From: Shimia abyssi
GTDB taxonomy: Bacteria; Pseudomonadota; Alphaproteobacteria; Rhodobacterales; Rhodobacteraceae
Assembly: GCF_003014475.1 (NCBI RefSeq)
Contig: NZ_PYGJ01000003.1
Span: 62,001-126,000, forward strand
DNA: 64,000 bases
Reading direction: 5' to 3'
The notes beneath the pieces were generated by a model that saw only the letters and a program-made list of their open reading frames with translations, had not been told where the DNA came from and made no database searches. Shown here one piece after another: positions 27,304 through 35,835 of this stretch; the first letter of the stretch is position 1, and every line of letters begins with the position of its first letter. Made by a program: the position numbers and the translations under genes.

Positions 27304-27945
27304 ATGCGTATCATTGGAATATGCGTGATTGCGCTGGGCTTGGGGGGCGGGGCGGCGACAGCAGAGACGTTTCGTGCCGATGTCTGGGCGGACAATTGGT
27401 TTCAGTTCAACGTAAATGGCGAAATGGTTGCTCAGGACAGTGTGCCGATAACCACAGAGCGTTCGTTTAACGCTGAAAGCTTTGGGTTTGAGGCAGAACG
27501 GCCCTTTGTGATTGGGCTGATTGCCAAGGATTTCAAGGAGAACGACAGCGGGCTGGAGTACATCGGCACCCGCCGTCAGCAAATGGGTGATGGCGGGGTG
27601 ATCCTGCAAGTGCTGAGCGCCGGGGGCGATGTTGCGGCGGTGAGCGATGCAAGCTGGCAGTGTCTGGTCATCCACAAAGCGCCGTTGGACAAAACCTGTG
27701 CGCGTGGCAGCGCGCCCGTTGCAGGGCAAGGGGCTTGTACGTTTGAGGCAAAAGAAGCGCCTGATGGCTGGGACCGCCCGAATTTTGACGCGTCCGGGTG
27801 GGCAGCAGCGAAAGAGTATTCTGTACGCGATGTACGCCCCAAAGATGGGTATGACCGGATCAACTGGGACCAGAGTGCTGCGCTGATCTGGGGGCCTGAT
27901 CTGGAAACGGACAACACGATACTGTGTCGGTTGGTTGTGAAGTAG
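27304..27945 (+). CDS. Secreted protein with carbohydrate-binding-like beta-sandwich
   Basis: The 213-residue product has a signal peptide (MRIIGICVIALGLGGGAATA). Sequence features resemble a galactose-binding-type beta domain: ADVWADNWFQFNVNGEMVAQ near the start and NFDASGWAAAKEYSVRDVRP near the end, a pattern seen in jelly-roll ligand-binding modules. Cysteines at CLVIHKAP, CARGS and CTFEAK could form disulfides. I do not recognise a named family. TGGAGGTGCGCC precedes the ATG at 27304. It lies between dctBD and dctPQM on the same strand, which is an unusual place for an unrelated gene. Confidence 0.8.
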   Translation: MRIIGICVIALGLGGGAATAETFRADVWADNWFQFNVNGEMVAQDSVPITTERSFNAESFGFEAERPFVIGLIAKDFKENDSGLEYIGTRRQQMGDGGVILQVLSAGGDVAAVSDASWQCLVIHKAPLDKTCARGSAPVAGQGACTFEAKEAPDGWDRPNFDASGWAAAKEYSVRDVRPKDGYDRINWDQSAALIWGPDLETDNTILCRLVVK

Positions 27946-28398
27946 GGGGAGGCGCGGCCTGGAGCAGGAGGCGTTTTGACCGAACAAAGCTGTGCCGGCT
28001 TGTTCGCTTACCGCCTGGAGGTGCCTGTCTGTGTTAGGCGGCGGTGTGCGATTTCTTCGCTTGGGGCATCAGTGACGCGATTCGCTAAGGTAAGAAGATC
28101 GAATCAGGTCATTCATGCCAGACCTGTCGGATGGCAGCACTGCGTTTGCGAAGATTGTGCGAAAATCCGCACAAGGCTGCTGTTTGGGCGTGCGGAATTC
28201 CGCACGACTGGCAAGGTTATGTTTCAGTTCACACACAAGGTTATCGCGTATTTATTTGAATATGCTCGAAAAATACGCGATTTGGCGAATTGCAAAACAA
28301 TTTGTTGAGAGGTCGCCTCTCTGAGTGGAGAGTTGGGTAGCGACGTTCCGATATTCAAGAGGCGCGTCCAGGGATTCAATTATCGGGGAGGAGAACCC
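27946..28398 (+). promoter_or_regulatory. dctP upstream region with two DctD-type palindromes
   Basis: This 453-base stretch has no convincing gene. At 28157-28172 and 28190-28205 are two 16-base palindromes, GTGCGAAAATCCGCAC and GTGCGGAATTCCGCAC, 33 bases apart, which is about three DNA turns. Their form resembles the tandem DctD sites reported upstream of rhizobial dctA. They lie about 195-240 bases before the dctP start. I searched for a -24/-12 sigma-54 promoter (TGGCAC-N5-TTGCT type) downstream and found none, which fits the missing GAFTGA loop in DctD. AT-rich DNA at 28219-28305 is the likely promoter region. Confidence 0.65.
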
Positions 28399-29403
28399 AT
28401 GAAATTTCTAGCAACTGCCGCAACTGCGCTTGCATTGGCCGTCACCGGCGGCACCGCCGCTCAGGCGGCCTGTGACGAGGGCGAAATCATTATCAAGTTC
28501 AGCCACGTGACCAACACGGACAAACACCCCAAGGGGATTGCGGCGTCTTTGCTGTCACAGCGCGTGAACGACGAGATGAACGGCAAGGCCTGCATGGAGG
28601 TGTTCCCAAACTCGACCCTCTACAATGACAACAAGGTTCTGGAAGCCATGTTGCAGGGCGACGTTCAGCTGGCGGCACCTTCGCTGTCCAAGTTTGAAAA
28701 ATTCACCAAGCAATTCCGCATTTTTGATCTGCCCTTTATGTTCAAAGACGTGGACGCGGTGGATGCATTTCAGGCGTCGGATGCCGGTCAGGGCCTGCTC
28801 AACAGCATGCAGCGCCGCGGCCTTCAGGGGCTGGGGTATTGGCACAATGGCATGAAACAGATGTCAGCCAATGTACCGCTGGTTTCACCAAGTGATGCGG
28901 ATGGTCTGAAATTCCGCGTTCAGTCGTCGGATGTTCTGGTGGCGCAAATGGAAGCGATCGGCGGATCGCCTCAGAAAATGGCGTTCTCGGAAGTTTACGG
29001 CGCGTTGCAGCAAGGTGTTGTCGACGGTCAGGAAAACACCTGGTCCAACATCTATGGCAAGAAGTTCTTTGAAGTGCAGGACGGCATCACCGAGACCAAC
29101 CACGGCATCATCGATTATCTGGTTGTAACCAGCGTTGACTGGTTGGAGAGCCTTGAGCCGGAAGTGCGTGATCAGTTCCTGATCATTCTGGCCGAAGTGA
29201 CCCACACACGGAACATGGAATCTACCGCTGTGAACAACTCAGCGAAGCAGGCGATCATCGATGCAGGCGGCACCATCCGTTCGCTGACACCGGAACAGCG
29301 TCTGGAGTGGGTCGAAACCATGCGTCCGGTTTGGGACAAGTTCTCTAAGGACGTTGGTCAAGACAACATCGATGCAGCACAAGCGATTAACGCTGCGGGC
29401 TAA
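28399..29403 (+). CDS. dctP: TRAP transporter C4-dicarboxylate binding protein
   Basis: This 334-residue periplasmic receptor of a TRAP transporter captures malate, fumarate or succinate-type ligands for DctQM. It has a signal peptide ending near TAAQAACDEG, and family segments IIKFSHVTNTDKHPKGIAA, LKFRVQSSDVLVAQMEAIG (the conserved ligand arginine) and AFSEVYGALQQGVVDGQENTW. The start at 28399 follows GGGGAGGAGAACCC, a strong ribosome site, so the upstream in-frame ATG is not used. The DctBD regulators lie upstream. A terminator-like hairpin at 29441 separates it from dctQ. Confidence 0.93.
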   Translation: MKFLATAATALALAVTGGTAAQAACDEGEIIIKFSHVTNTDKHPKGIAASLLSQRVNDEMNGKACMEVFPNSTLYNDNKVLEAMLQGDVQLAAPSLSKFEKFTKQFRIFDLPFMFKDVDAVDAFQASDAGQGLLNSMQRRGLQGLGYWHNGMKQMSANVPLVSPSDADGLKFRVQSSDVLVAQMEAIGGSPQKMAFSEVYGALQQGVVDGQENTWSNIYGKKFFEVQDGITETNHGIIDYLVVTSVDWLESLEPEVRDQFLIILAEVTHTRNMESTAVNNSAKQAIIDAGGTIRSLTPEQRLEWVETMRPVWDKFSKDVGQDNIDAAQAINAAG

Positions 29404-29440
29404 GTCCTTAATGTAATTATACTTTACGGGATAGTGAAGG

Positions 29441-29470
29441 CGGGCGGGCCGCGAATGGTCCGCCCGTTTT
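29441..29470 (+). terminator. Intra-operon hairpin between dctP and dctQ
   Basis: The stem CGGGCGGgcc/ggtCCGCCCG is followed by TTTT. It sits between dctP and the dctQM pair and would allow some transcripts to stop after dctP, so the binding protein is made in excess of the membrane parts. A processing or stability hairpin is the alternative. Confidence 0.75.
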
Positions 29471-29544
29471 GTATCTAAAGCCACGATCAGAAACACCCGG
29501 TTGGGACAAGATTTTTGACGGGGCACAGACGGGACACGGGAACA

Positions 29545-30210
29545 ATGCAAACGAAGCATAGCTTTGTGGACCAGATCGAGGAGACGCTGATTGCGCTTCT
29601 CTTGGGGCTGATGACGGTGGTGACCTTTGCCAACGTGATTGCCCGGTTCGGGTTCAACTCTAATATTTTATGGGCGCTGGAACTGACAGTGTTCATGTTT
29701 GGCTGGCTGGTGCTGCTTGGCGCCTCTTATGCGGTCAAGAAACACAGCCATCTGGGGGTCGATGCGATCCTGAACATGGTGTCACCGGGCGCGGCGCGGG
29801 TGATGGGGATCATCTCGGTCGGGTGCTGTCTGGTGTTTTCGCTGCTGCTGCTGAAGGGCGCGTATGATTACTGGGCGGTGTTTGCCGATCTGCCGCCCAC
29901 ATCGGGGCGCTGGTTCCCGACCGGATTTGCCGACAAGTTCCGCAGCCAGAGTTTCTATGAGGTACAGGATGTGCCGATGGTTGGTTTTTTGCGGTTTTTG
30001 GAAGACCTGATCAACTACGGAGACGAATACGAGAAGCTGCCCAAGGTGGTGCCATATCTGGTGTTGCCGGTGTCGATGCTGTTGCTGGTATTGCGCTTTG
30101 CGCAGGCGGCGATGCAGATCTGGCGCGGTGAAACCGACCGTCTGGTGGCCAGCCACGAGGTGGAAGACGAGATCGAAGAAGTACGTGCACAGCAGGGGGA
30201 GCAGGGCTGA
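29545..30210 (+). CDS. dctQ: TRAP transporter small permease
   Basis: This 221-residue membrane protein has four predicted helices: LIALLLGLMTVVTFANVIARF, LELTVFMFGWLVLLGASYAV, VMGIISVGCCLVFSLLLLKGA and VPYLVLPVSMLLLVLRFAQA. This is the DctQ topology. Between helices 3 and 4 is an insert of about 50 residues (SGRWFPTGFADKFRSQSF) common in the dicarboxylate subgroup. ATG 29545 follows ACGGGAACA; a longer frame upstream is not conserved. The stop overlaps the dctM start by one base. Confidence 0.9.
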   Translation: MQTKHSFVDQIEETLIALLLGLMTVVTFANVIARFGFNSNILWALELTVFMFGWLVLLGASYAVKKHSHLGVDAILNMVSPGAARVMGIISVGCCLVFSLLLLKGAYDYWAVFADLPPTSGRWFPTGFADKFRSQSFYEVQDVPMVGFLRFLEDLINYGDEYEKLPKVVPYLVLPVSMLLLVLRFAQAAMQIWRGETDRLVASHEVEDEIEEVRAQQGEQG

Positions 30211-31589
30211 TGGAAGTTGTTCTTCTCTTTGCGATGGTGATTGGTTTGTTGCTGATCGGGGTGCCGATTGCAGTGTCTCTGGGCCTCAGTTCAATCATGT
30301 TCCTGCTGTTGTTCTCGGACGCCACGCTGGCGTCGGTCGCGGGCACATTGTTCGAGGCCTTTGAGGGGCATTTCACCCTTTTGGCGATCCCGTTCTTTAT
30401 CCTTGCGTCGTCGTTCATGACAACGGGTGGTGTGGCGCGGCGGATTATCCGGTTCTCGATTGCTTGCGTGGGGCATTTGCCCGGTGGTCTGGCAATTGCC
30501 GGTGTGTTTGCCTGTATGATGTTTGCGGCCCTGTCCGGGTCGTCGCCTGCGACGGTTGTGGCGATTGGGTCTATCGTGATCGCGGGCATGCGTCAGGTAG
30601 GGTATTCCAAGGAATTTGCCGCTGGTGTGATCTGTAACGCGGGCACGCTGGGTATTCTCATTCCGCCCTCAATTGTGATGGTGGTCTATGCCGCCGCTGT
30701 TGAGGTGTCGGTTGGTCGTATGTTCCTTGCCGGGGTCATTCCGGGCCTGATGGCGGGCATCATGTTGATGGTGACGATCTATGTCATGGCCAAGGTTAAG
30801 AACCTGCCCAAAGGCGACTGGCAGGGGTGGGGAGAGATCTTTACCGCCGGGCGCGAAGCCGGGTGGGGCCTGTTCCTGATCGTGATCATTCTGGGCGGGA
30901 TTTATGGGGGTATCTTTACCCCAACCGAAGCCGCCGCTGTGGCCGCTGTCTATTCGTTCCTGATTGCGTCGTTCATCTACAAGGACATGGGGCCACTCTC
31001 GGAGGAGGCCAATGGCGGCACCAAGAGCAGCCTGTTGAAAAAGCCTCTGTCGATTGTGACGGCGTTCTTTCACGGTGATACCAAACACACGTTGTTTGAG
31101 GCCGGTAAGCTAACGGTCACACTGTTGTTTGTGATCGCCAATGCGTTGATCCTGAAGCATGTTTTGACGGAACAGCAGGTGCCACAGCATATCGCAGGCG
31201 CAATGCTGGATGCCGGGTTTGGTCCGATCATGTTCCTGGTGGTGGTCAATGTGATCCTGTTGATCGGTGGTCAGTTCATGGAGCCATCGGGCCTGTTGGT
31301 GATTGTTGCACCGCTGGTGTTCCCAATTGCTATTCAGCTGGGTATTGATCCGATCCATCTGGGCATCATCATGGTGGTGAACATGGAAATCGGGATGATC
31401 ACGCCGCCTGTGGGTCTCAACCTGTTTGTGACTTCGGGCGTGGCCGGAATGCCGATGATGAGCGTCGTGCGCGCGGCGCTGCCGTTCCTCGCGGTGCTGT
31501 TCGTGTTCCTGATCATGATTACCTATATTCCGGCAATTTCAACCTTCTTGCCCAATACATTTATGGGGCCGGAGATCATTACAAATTGA
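30210..31589 (+). CDS. dctM: TRAP transporter large permease
   Basis: The 459-residue product has about a dozen membrane helices and forms the sodium- or proton-coupled translocation channel of the TRAP system. Signatures are the N-terminal LLIGVPIAVSLGLSS, GSSPATVVAIGS and AGTLGILIPPSIVMVVYA, and the C-terminal MITPPVGLNLFVTSG. An insert of about 40 residues near GGTKSSLLKKPLSIVT is characteristic of the C4-dicarboxylate branch. It is coupled to dctQ and ends at a strong terminator. Confidence 0.94.
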   Translation: MEVVLLFAMVIGLLLIGVPIAVSLGLSSIMFLLLFSDATLASVAGTLFEAFEGHFTLLAIPFFILASSFMTTGGVARRIIRFSIACVGHLPGGLAIAGVFACMMFAALSGSSPATVVAIGSIVIAGMRQVGYSKEFAAGVICNAGTLGILIPPSIVMVVYAAAVEVSVGRMFLAGVIPGLMAGIMLMVTIYVMAKVKNLPKGDWQGWGEIFTAGREAGWGLFLIVIILGGIYGGIFTPTEAAAVAAVYSFLIASFIYKDMGPLSEEANGGTKSSLLKKPLSIVTAFFHGDTKHTLFEAGKLTVTLLFVIANALILKHVLTEQQVPQHIAGAMLDAGFGPIMFLVVVNVILLIGGQFMEPSGLLVIVAPLVFPIAIQLGIDPIHLGIIMVVNMEIGMITPPVGLNLFVTSGVAGMPMMSVVRAALPFLAVLFVFLIMITYIPAISTFLPNTFMGPEIITN

Positions 31590-31610
31590 TCCGAGTGAAT
31601 TGAGAAAAAA

Positions 31611-31641
31611 CGGCCCCGTACCAAGGTGCGGGGCCGTTTTG
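31611..31641 (+). terminator. Terminator after dctM
   Basis: The nine-base stem ACGGCCCCG/CGGGGCCGT encloses a roughly ten-base loop and is followed by TTTT. It closes the dctPQM operon. Confidence 0.88.
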
Positions 31642-31719
31642 CGTTTCTGATATGAGTCAATGTGTGAGTTTGGAGTGAATGGTAAAACGTTCCGAATTGA
31701 AATCTTGCCGGAGGGTCGG

Positions 31720-32148
31720 ATGCCACTTACCAAACGCAAATTCCTATTCGTTACAGCGGCGGTTCTGTTGCCGGGGCAGGCGCTTACCTTTTCTGGGAGC
31801 GCGCCATCGGATAGCCCGTTGCCGGGGTTGGACGTGACCTTGACCCGCGAAGTACCTGCAGGCGAGCCGATTGAGCCGATTCATATTGACGGCGAGCATG
31901 GAAAGGCGCTGGTGAAAATGGGGCCGAAACAGGCATCGACCCTTTTGGCCAACATTCTTGCACCCAAGCTGGAGAATCTGTCGGGGATATCCGGCAAGAC
32001 GTGGTATTGGGTGCTGAGCAATCATCTGACCGAAGACGTGATCCTGGCTGTTTTCAAAGGCGGGGCGTCGGAGCTGACAGGACTGCAATTTGCCGATGAC
32101 AATGGCGCTACAACCTGGGGATTGAAGATCGCGTCGGTGGCGAATTAA
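31720..32148 (+). CDS. Hypothetical exported protein
   Basis: The 142-residue product has an N-terminal signal sequence (KRKFLFVTAAVLLPGQALT) and no motif that I can place. The mature part includes LDVTLTREVPAGEPIEPIHI and KTWYWVLSNHLTEDVILAVF. ATG 31720 follows GGAGGGTCGG, so it is preferred over an upstream start at 31660 that gives no signal peptide. It stands alone between the dctM terminator and a palindromic intergenic repeat. Composition matches the rest of the chromosome. Confidence 0.65.
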   Translation: MPLTKRKFLFVTAAVLLPGQALTFSGSAPSDSPLPGLDVTLTREVPAGEPIEPIHIDGEHGKALVKMGPKQASTLLANILAPKLENLSGISGKTWYWVLSNHLTEDVILAVFKGGASELTGLQFADDNGATTWGLKIASVAN

Positions 32149-32212
32149 GGGGGCGGTACCCCCTCGCTGCGAGGCAGCAAATCCCCCAAGTATTTTGGAA
32201 CATTGAGAAATG
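32149..32212 (-). repeat. Intergenic hairpin repeat, copy 3
   Basis: Read on the minus strand, TTTCTCAATGTTCC is followed by AAAATACTTGGGGG and a GC-rich inverted structure (GCTGCCTCGCAGC). The first 14 bases are shared exactly with the copy at 60004, and the AAATAC-GGGG core with those at 6625 and 13081. Confidence 0.65.
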
Positions 32213-32245
32213 CGAGGCCGCCCGCTAGGGCGACGGAGCGCGCGC

Positions 32246-32989
32246 TCAGGCCATGCTGAGGGCGTCTATGATGCCGGAAAAATCACTTGCCTTGAGGCTG
32301 GCACCTCCGACAAGCGCGCCGTCTACATTGGGGACGGCAAAGATTTCCGCGGCATTTGAAGGCTTTACCGAGCCGCCGTATAGCAGGCGGACAGAGCGGC
32401 CAACGCCAGGACCAAAGCGGCGTTCAAGACGGGCGCGGATGAAATCATGCACGTCGCCGATTTGCGCGGTGGTTGGAACTTTGCCTGTACCGATGGCCCA
32501 GATCGGTTCATATGCGACCACAAGGTTTTCTCCGGTGGCGGCGTCGGGGATGGATCCGGCAAGTTGGCCGCCGATGATGTCGAGGGTGTTGTCCGCTTCG
32601 CGTTCCTGAAGGCTTTCACCGACGCAGATCACGGCGGTGAGACCCGCTTCCCAGGCGGCGCGGGCTTTGGCGCGCACGTCTTCGTCGTGTTCGTCATGGT
32701 CGGCGCGGCGCTCGGAGTGGCCGAGGATGACAGAGGTGGCGCCCGCGTCGCGCAGCATCTCGGCGGAGAGGTCGCCGGTGTGGGCGCCGGTTGCGTTGGC
32801 GTGGCAGTCCTGGCCGCCGATCGCGACGTGGCCAGCAACCTCAGCGGCGCGACTGAGCAGGGTTGCGGGCGGGCAGATCAGGATGTCAGTATTGTCTGGC
32901 ACGGGTGTAGTGGCGAGGGTGCGCAGCTCTTCGAGGGCGGCACCCAAGCCGTTCATTTTCCAGTTTCCGGCGGCCAGTTTGCGACGCAT
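32246..32989 (-). CDS. tpiA: Triosephosphate isomerase
   Basis: This enzyme interconverts dihydroxyacetone phosphate and glyceraldehyde-3-phosphate. The 247-residue product has the catalytic lysine in AGNWKMNG, histidine in GHSERR, glutamate in [14 protein letters not shown] and the C-terminal phosphate loop [16 protein letters not shown]. The start [14 protein letters not shown] at 32989 is preferred; an ATG six codons upstream is possible, because AGGGATGGAT could serve either. It is monocistronic here; the neighbouring iron-sulfur genes are on the same strand upstream with the 3' end 66 bases away. Confidence 0.95.
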   Translation of the reverse strand: MRRKLAAGNWKMNGLGAALEELRTLATTPVPDNTDILICPPATLLSRAAEVAGHVAIGGQDCHANATGAHTGDLSAEMLRDAGATSVILGHSERRADHDEHDEDVRAKARAAWEAGLTAVICVGESLQEREADNTLDIIGGQLAGSIPDAATGENLVVAYEPIWAIGTGKVPTTAQIGDVHDFIRARLERRFGPGVGRSVRLLYGGSVKPSNAAEIFAVPNVDGALVGGASLKASDFSGIIDALSMA

Positions 32990-33072
32990 GTATCCATCCC
33001 TGTTCATTCAATGAGTGAAGTATAGGACGTTTTTCTGCGGTCGCGGCTGCAAGGTCAAGGGGGGATTGCAGA

Positions 33073-33471
33073 TCAGGCGAGCTTGGGTGGTGCGTCCGCG
33101 GCCCGTTCCTCGGTCAGCTCTTCTACATCCTTGAATTTAATGGATTCTCCGCAGCCGCAGGCGTCTGCGACGTTGGGGTTGTTGAATTTGAAACCGGATT
33201 CAAGCAGGGATACTTCGTAGTCGATCTCGGTGCCAAACAGGAACATCTGGGCCATTGGAGCGATCATCACACGGGCGCCATCCTGTTCAACCACCTCGTC
33301 ATGGGGGTCTGTGTCGGTCACGTAGTCCATGGTGTATTCCATGCCCGCGCAGCCGCCTTTTTTGACGCCGATGCGCAGGCCAGCATGACCCTCGCGGGCC
33401 ATGAGTTTGGAGATTTGAGTCGCGGCGGCCGGGGTGATGCTCACCGCGTTTTTGCCGGGGATGCCAAACAT
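33073..33471 (-). CDS. sufA: A-type Fe-S cluster carrier (SufA/IscA family)
   Basis: The 132-residue product is an A-type scaffold or carrier for iron-sulfur clusters. The three conserved cysteines are present in GGCAGMEY and ACGCGES. The N-terminal core SITPAAATQISKLM and the tail FNNPNVADACGCGESIKF are typical. It lies directly downstream of a DUF59/SufT-type gene on the same strand (28-base gap), a pairing common at the end of alphaproteobacterial suf operons. The rest of the suf operon is not seen in this window. Symbol by family resemblance. Confidence 0.9.
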   Translation of the reverse strand: MFGIPGKNAVSITPAAATQISKLMAREGHAGLRIGVKKGGCAGMEYTMDYVTDTDPHDEVVEQDGARVMIAPMAQMFLFGTEIDYEVSLLESGFKFNNPNVADACGCGESIKFKDVEELTEERAADAPPKLA

Positions 33472-33499
33472 TAGCTTCGCTCCTTAACCCGTTGGGGTA

Positions 33500-33874
33500 T
33501 TACATGAAACCCAGCTCGAGCCGGGCCTCGTCGGACATCATTTCCATGCCCCATGGCGGGGACCAGACCAGCTCGACGCCGACATTGCGCACGCCGCCAA
33601 CACCGGCAATCGCCTCTTGCACCCAGCCGGGCATTTCACCTGCGACCGGACAGCCGGGCGCGGTGAGGGTCATGATTACGCTGACATCATTTTCTTCTGT
33701 GATATCAATGGTATAGATTAGCCCGAGGTCATAGATATTGACCGGGATTTCGGGGTCATAGACCGAACGGCATGCCTCGACCGCCTGCTCGTGCAGGGGG
33801 TGATCGGTGCTGGAGGGGGCGATAAGGGGCGCGCCTTCCATAGCGTTTGCGGCGGGGTCTGGTGCCTGGGTCAT
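33500..33874 (-). CDS. SufT-like Fe-S assembly protein (DUF59/MIP18 family)
   Basis: The 124-residue product contains the MIP18/DUF59 domain with SVYDPEIPVNIYDLGLIYTI and the reactive cysteine in MTLTAPGCPVAGEMPGWVQ. These proteins help deliver iron-sulfur clusters. The N-terminal 30 residues are a low-complexity Ala/Pro extension (MTQAPDPAANAMEGAP) as in Rhodobacterales SufT. ATG 33874 follows AGGACTTGAA. The A-type carrier gene follows closely on the same strand, so they are probably co-transcribed. Confidence 0.9.
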   Translation of the reverse strand: MTQAPDPAANAMEGAPLIAPSSTDHPLHEQAVEACRSVYDPEIPVNIYDLGLIYTIDITEENDVSVIMTLTAPGCPVAGEMPGWVQEAIAGVGGVRNVGVELVWSPPWGMEMMSDEARLELGFM

Positions 33875-34009
33875 TTCAAGTCCTGCGTCATTCCTGAGTT
33901 TTTCATATAGGAAATCTGAACGGCGGCGTAAAGTGGGGCAAAGGTCGCAAAATGGCACGTCGGTATAACGTCGGTATTGTGTCGGTATCGCGTCGGTGCG
34001 GTTTTTGGG

Positions 34010-35473
34010 TCAGTTGGCATCGGTTGCGATGGGGTCGGTGTGCCACGTGCAACCGGCGGGAGGCGGGATGAGCGGGACCTTGTGGTATTCGGGTGAGGCG
34101 AGGATGGGCCAACTGCGGTCGTCCCAGCCTGGATCGAGTGTGAGCCAACCGCGCCATTGGCCAAAGAATTTTTCGTCGCTGAGCGGCTCTGGGTTTTGGT
34201 AAAATCGGTCCAAAAGGCAGGGTTGGCCGATTTGGGCGCGCATGGAATCGGGAACAATGACCGAGGTATCAAAGAAGGCATTGCGCCAATCTGTTTGTGC
34301 GTCGATTTGCGCGCTGCTAAAATCAACAAATCTCAGCGCGCCGCCATTGTTTGTGCTCGCGCTGAGATTAGTTGATAGTGACACAAGCAGCGCTTGATCA
34401 CGGCCTGTCAACAACGCGCCGAAGAGGTATGCCCCCTGCATTTGCGCGTAGATGAGGTCTATCCCCTGCATTTGCGCGTGGTTGAGAGTCACGCCGGGCA
34501 GAAACGTATTGCCAAGCTGTGCGTCTCTGAAATCTGGGCGGTGTGCGCCGACCCCGGTTCAAGAAGGTTTTTTGAGCAGGGCGATTTCTGTACTGCGGCG
34601 GGTTTTCCATTCGGCTTCGAATGTTACTGGGGGGGCTTCGCTTGCCACACAGGTGTTCATTGCGCGTTTACACCATGTGTCAAGATATTCGGCGCGCGCG
34701 ATGTCGTAGGGACGCCAGTTGGTGGGGGGGTCGACGATGTCCTGGCCGGTGAGATCGATGGGGGCTAGAAAAATGCCGAAAATGGGTTCAGTTGTACGGG
34801 CATAGGTGACAGTGAGTGCGGACGGAACGGCAATCGCGATTGCTGCGATCATGTGGGGAGATCGGAAAAGGCGTGCAGGTGAATCCGACATGTCGCCGTT
34901 CATTCGGTACCACATGACGCGCAGGCTGGCATAAGCGCTGAGCGCGGCAGCGAGGAGGCTGATCGCGGCGATCAGAGTCATAACTAGGTTTCGGGCGGTC
35001 ATGGACTCGATCCAGAGCCATGTCAGGATGAAGAGGCCGAAGCCCCATGCCAGCAGGATGTTGAGCAACATGGCCGCGCCTTCCAAAGCGCGGGGTGTGG
35101 TGCAATTGTCGCCGCGCAGGCGATTGCGCAGGTGCAGGGCCGCGTCGGTGACGAGCCACGGGGCGATGGCATTGCCAAGGAGGTAGCCATCGGGGCGCGA
35201 GGGGGCCTCGCCCAAGGCGTCCCAGAGGCGGATCAGGTAGAGGTGGAAATAGCCGTAGATGGCGGCGGTGAGCACGGGGGCTGCGTAAAAGAACAGCGGC
35301 GTGGGCACGGAGACGTTGATCAGGGGCAGGTCGGTGGCGCGGTTGACACCGTAGAAGTCGATATGTTCGACCCCCATGAGGGTGATGCCGACAAACAAGA
35401 GCGCCGAGAGCAGGCCGAACCATGTGCTGCGGGCGTTTCGGGTGAGGGCGTCGATGCGCTCGACATGTGTCAT
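34010..35473 (-). pseudogene. Membrane pentapeptide-repeat protein gene split by an in-frame TGA
   Basis: Reading from the ATG at 35473 gives about 304 codons with four membrane helices (WFGLLSALLFVGITLMG and others) and stops at TGA 34561-34559, after IALLKKPS. The same frame stays open beyond it for 183 more codons. These form classic pentapeptide repeats: PDFRDAQLGNTFLPGVTL, HAQMQGIDLIYAQMQGAYLF and GALRFVDFSSAQID. No frameshift is needed, so one nonsense change or a sequencing error explains the split. The downstream half could restart at the GTG 34492. Whole relatives have a membrane domain fused to pentapeptide repeats; their role is unknown. Recent inactivation is the simplest reading. 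Confidence 0.75.
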
Positions 35474-35556
35474 GGGGAAGGCCCCTGTCGCCAGAATTGC
35501 GTTAATCAATGGCGACAGGGCTGCAGGGGATTGGCGCGACGCCAATGGGCGTCAGG

Positions 35557-35835
35557 TCAGTCGTTGATGTCGTGGTTGAAAGTTTTTACCTGTCCGTGCG
35601 GTAGCGCAAAGATGCGGCGCAGGATGAGCCATGCGGCTAAGGACAGGGCGGCAAAAATCAACAGGAGCACCGGGATGGAGGCCGGTGCGAAAGGGGTGAG
35701 CATCAGGAGACCAACCACGGCCGCGCCAATGGCGAAGCCGAGGAAGATGAAGCCGGGCAGGAGCATTTCGACAATGGCCAGCACCAGCGCGGCGGCGAAC
35801 CAGACCCACCAGATGGTCAGGAGTTCGGCCATCAC
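35557..35835 (-). CDS. NfeD-like membrane protein
   Basis: The 92-residue protein has two or three membrane helices (LLTIWWVWFAAALVLAIVEML, FIFLGFAIGAAVVGLLML, SIPVLLLIFAALSLAAWLIL), the short form of the NfeD family (similar to YbbK-partner proteins). It lacks the soluble OB-fold domain of longer NfeD proteins. It overlaps the SPFH gene's stop by 4 bases. NfeD and SPFH/stomatin genes are paired across bacteria, and the products act together in membrane organisation or quality control. Confidence 0.88.
   Translation of the reverse strand: MMAELLTIWWVWFAAALVLAIVEMLLPGFIFLGFAIGAAVVGLLMLTPFAPASIPVLLLIFAALSLAAWLILRRIFALPHGQVKTFNHDIND

Noticed and set aside
28206-28398. Possible sigma-54 promoter before dctP
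   Set aside because: No GG-N10-GC pair with acceptable flanks was found; TTGGCGAATTGC has the wrong spacing.
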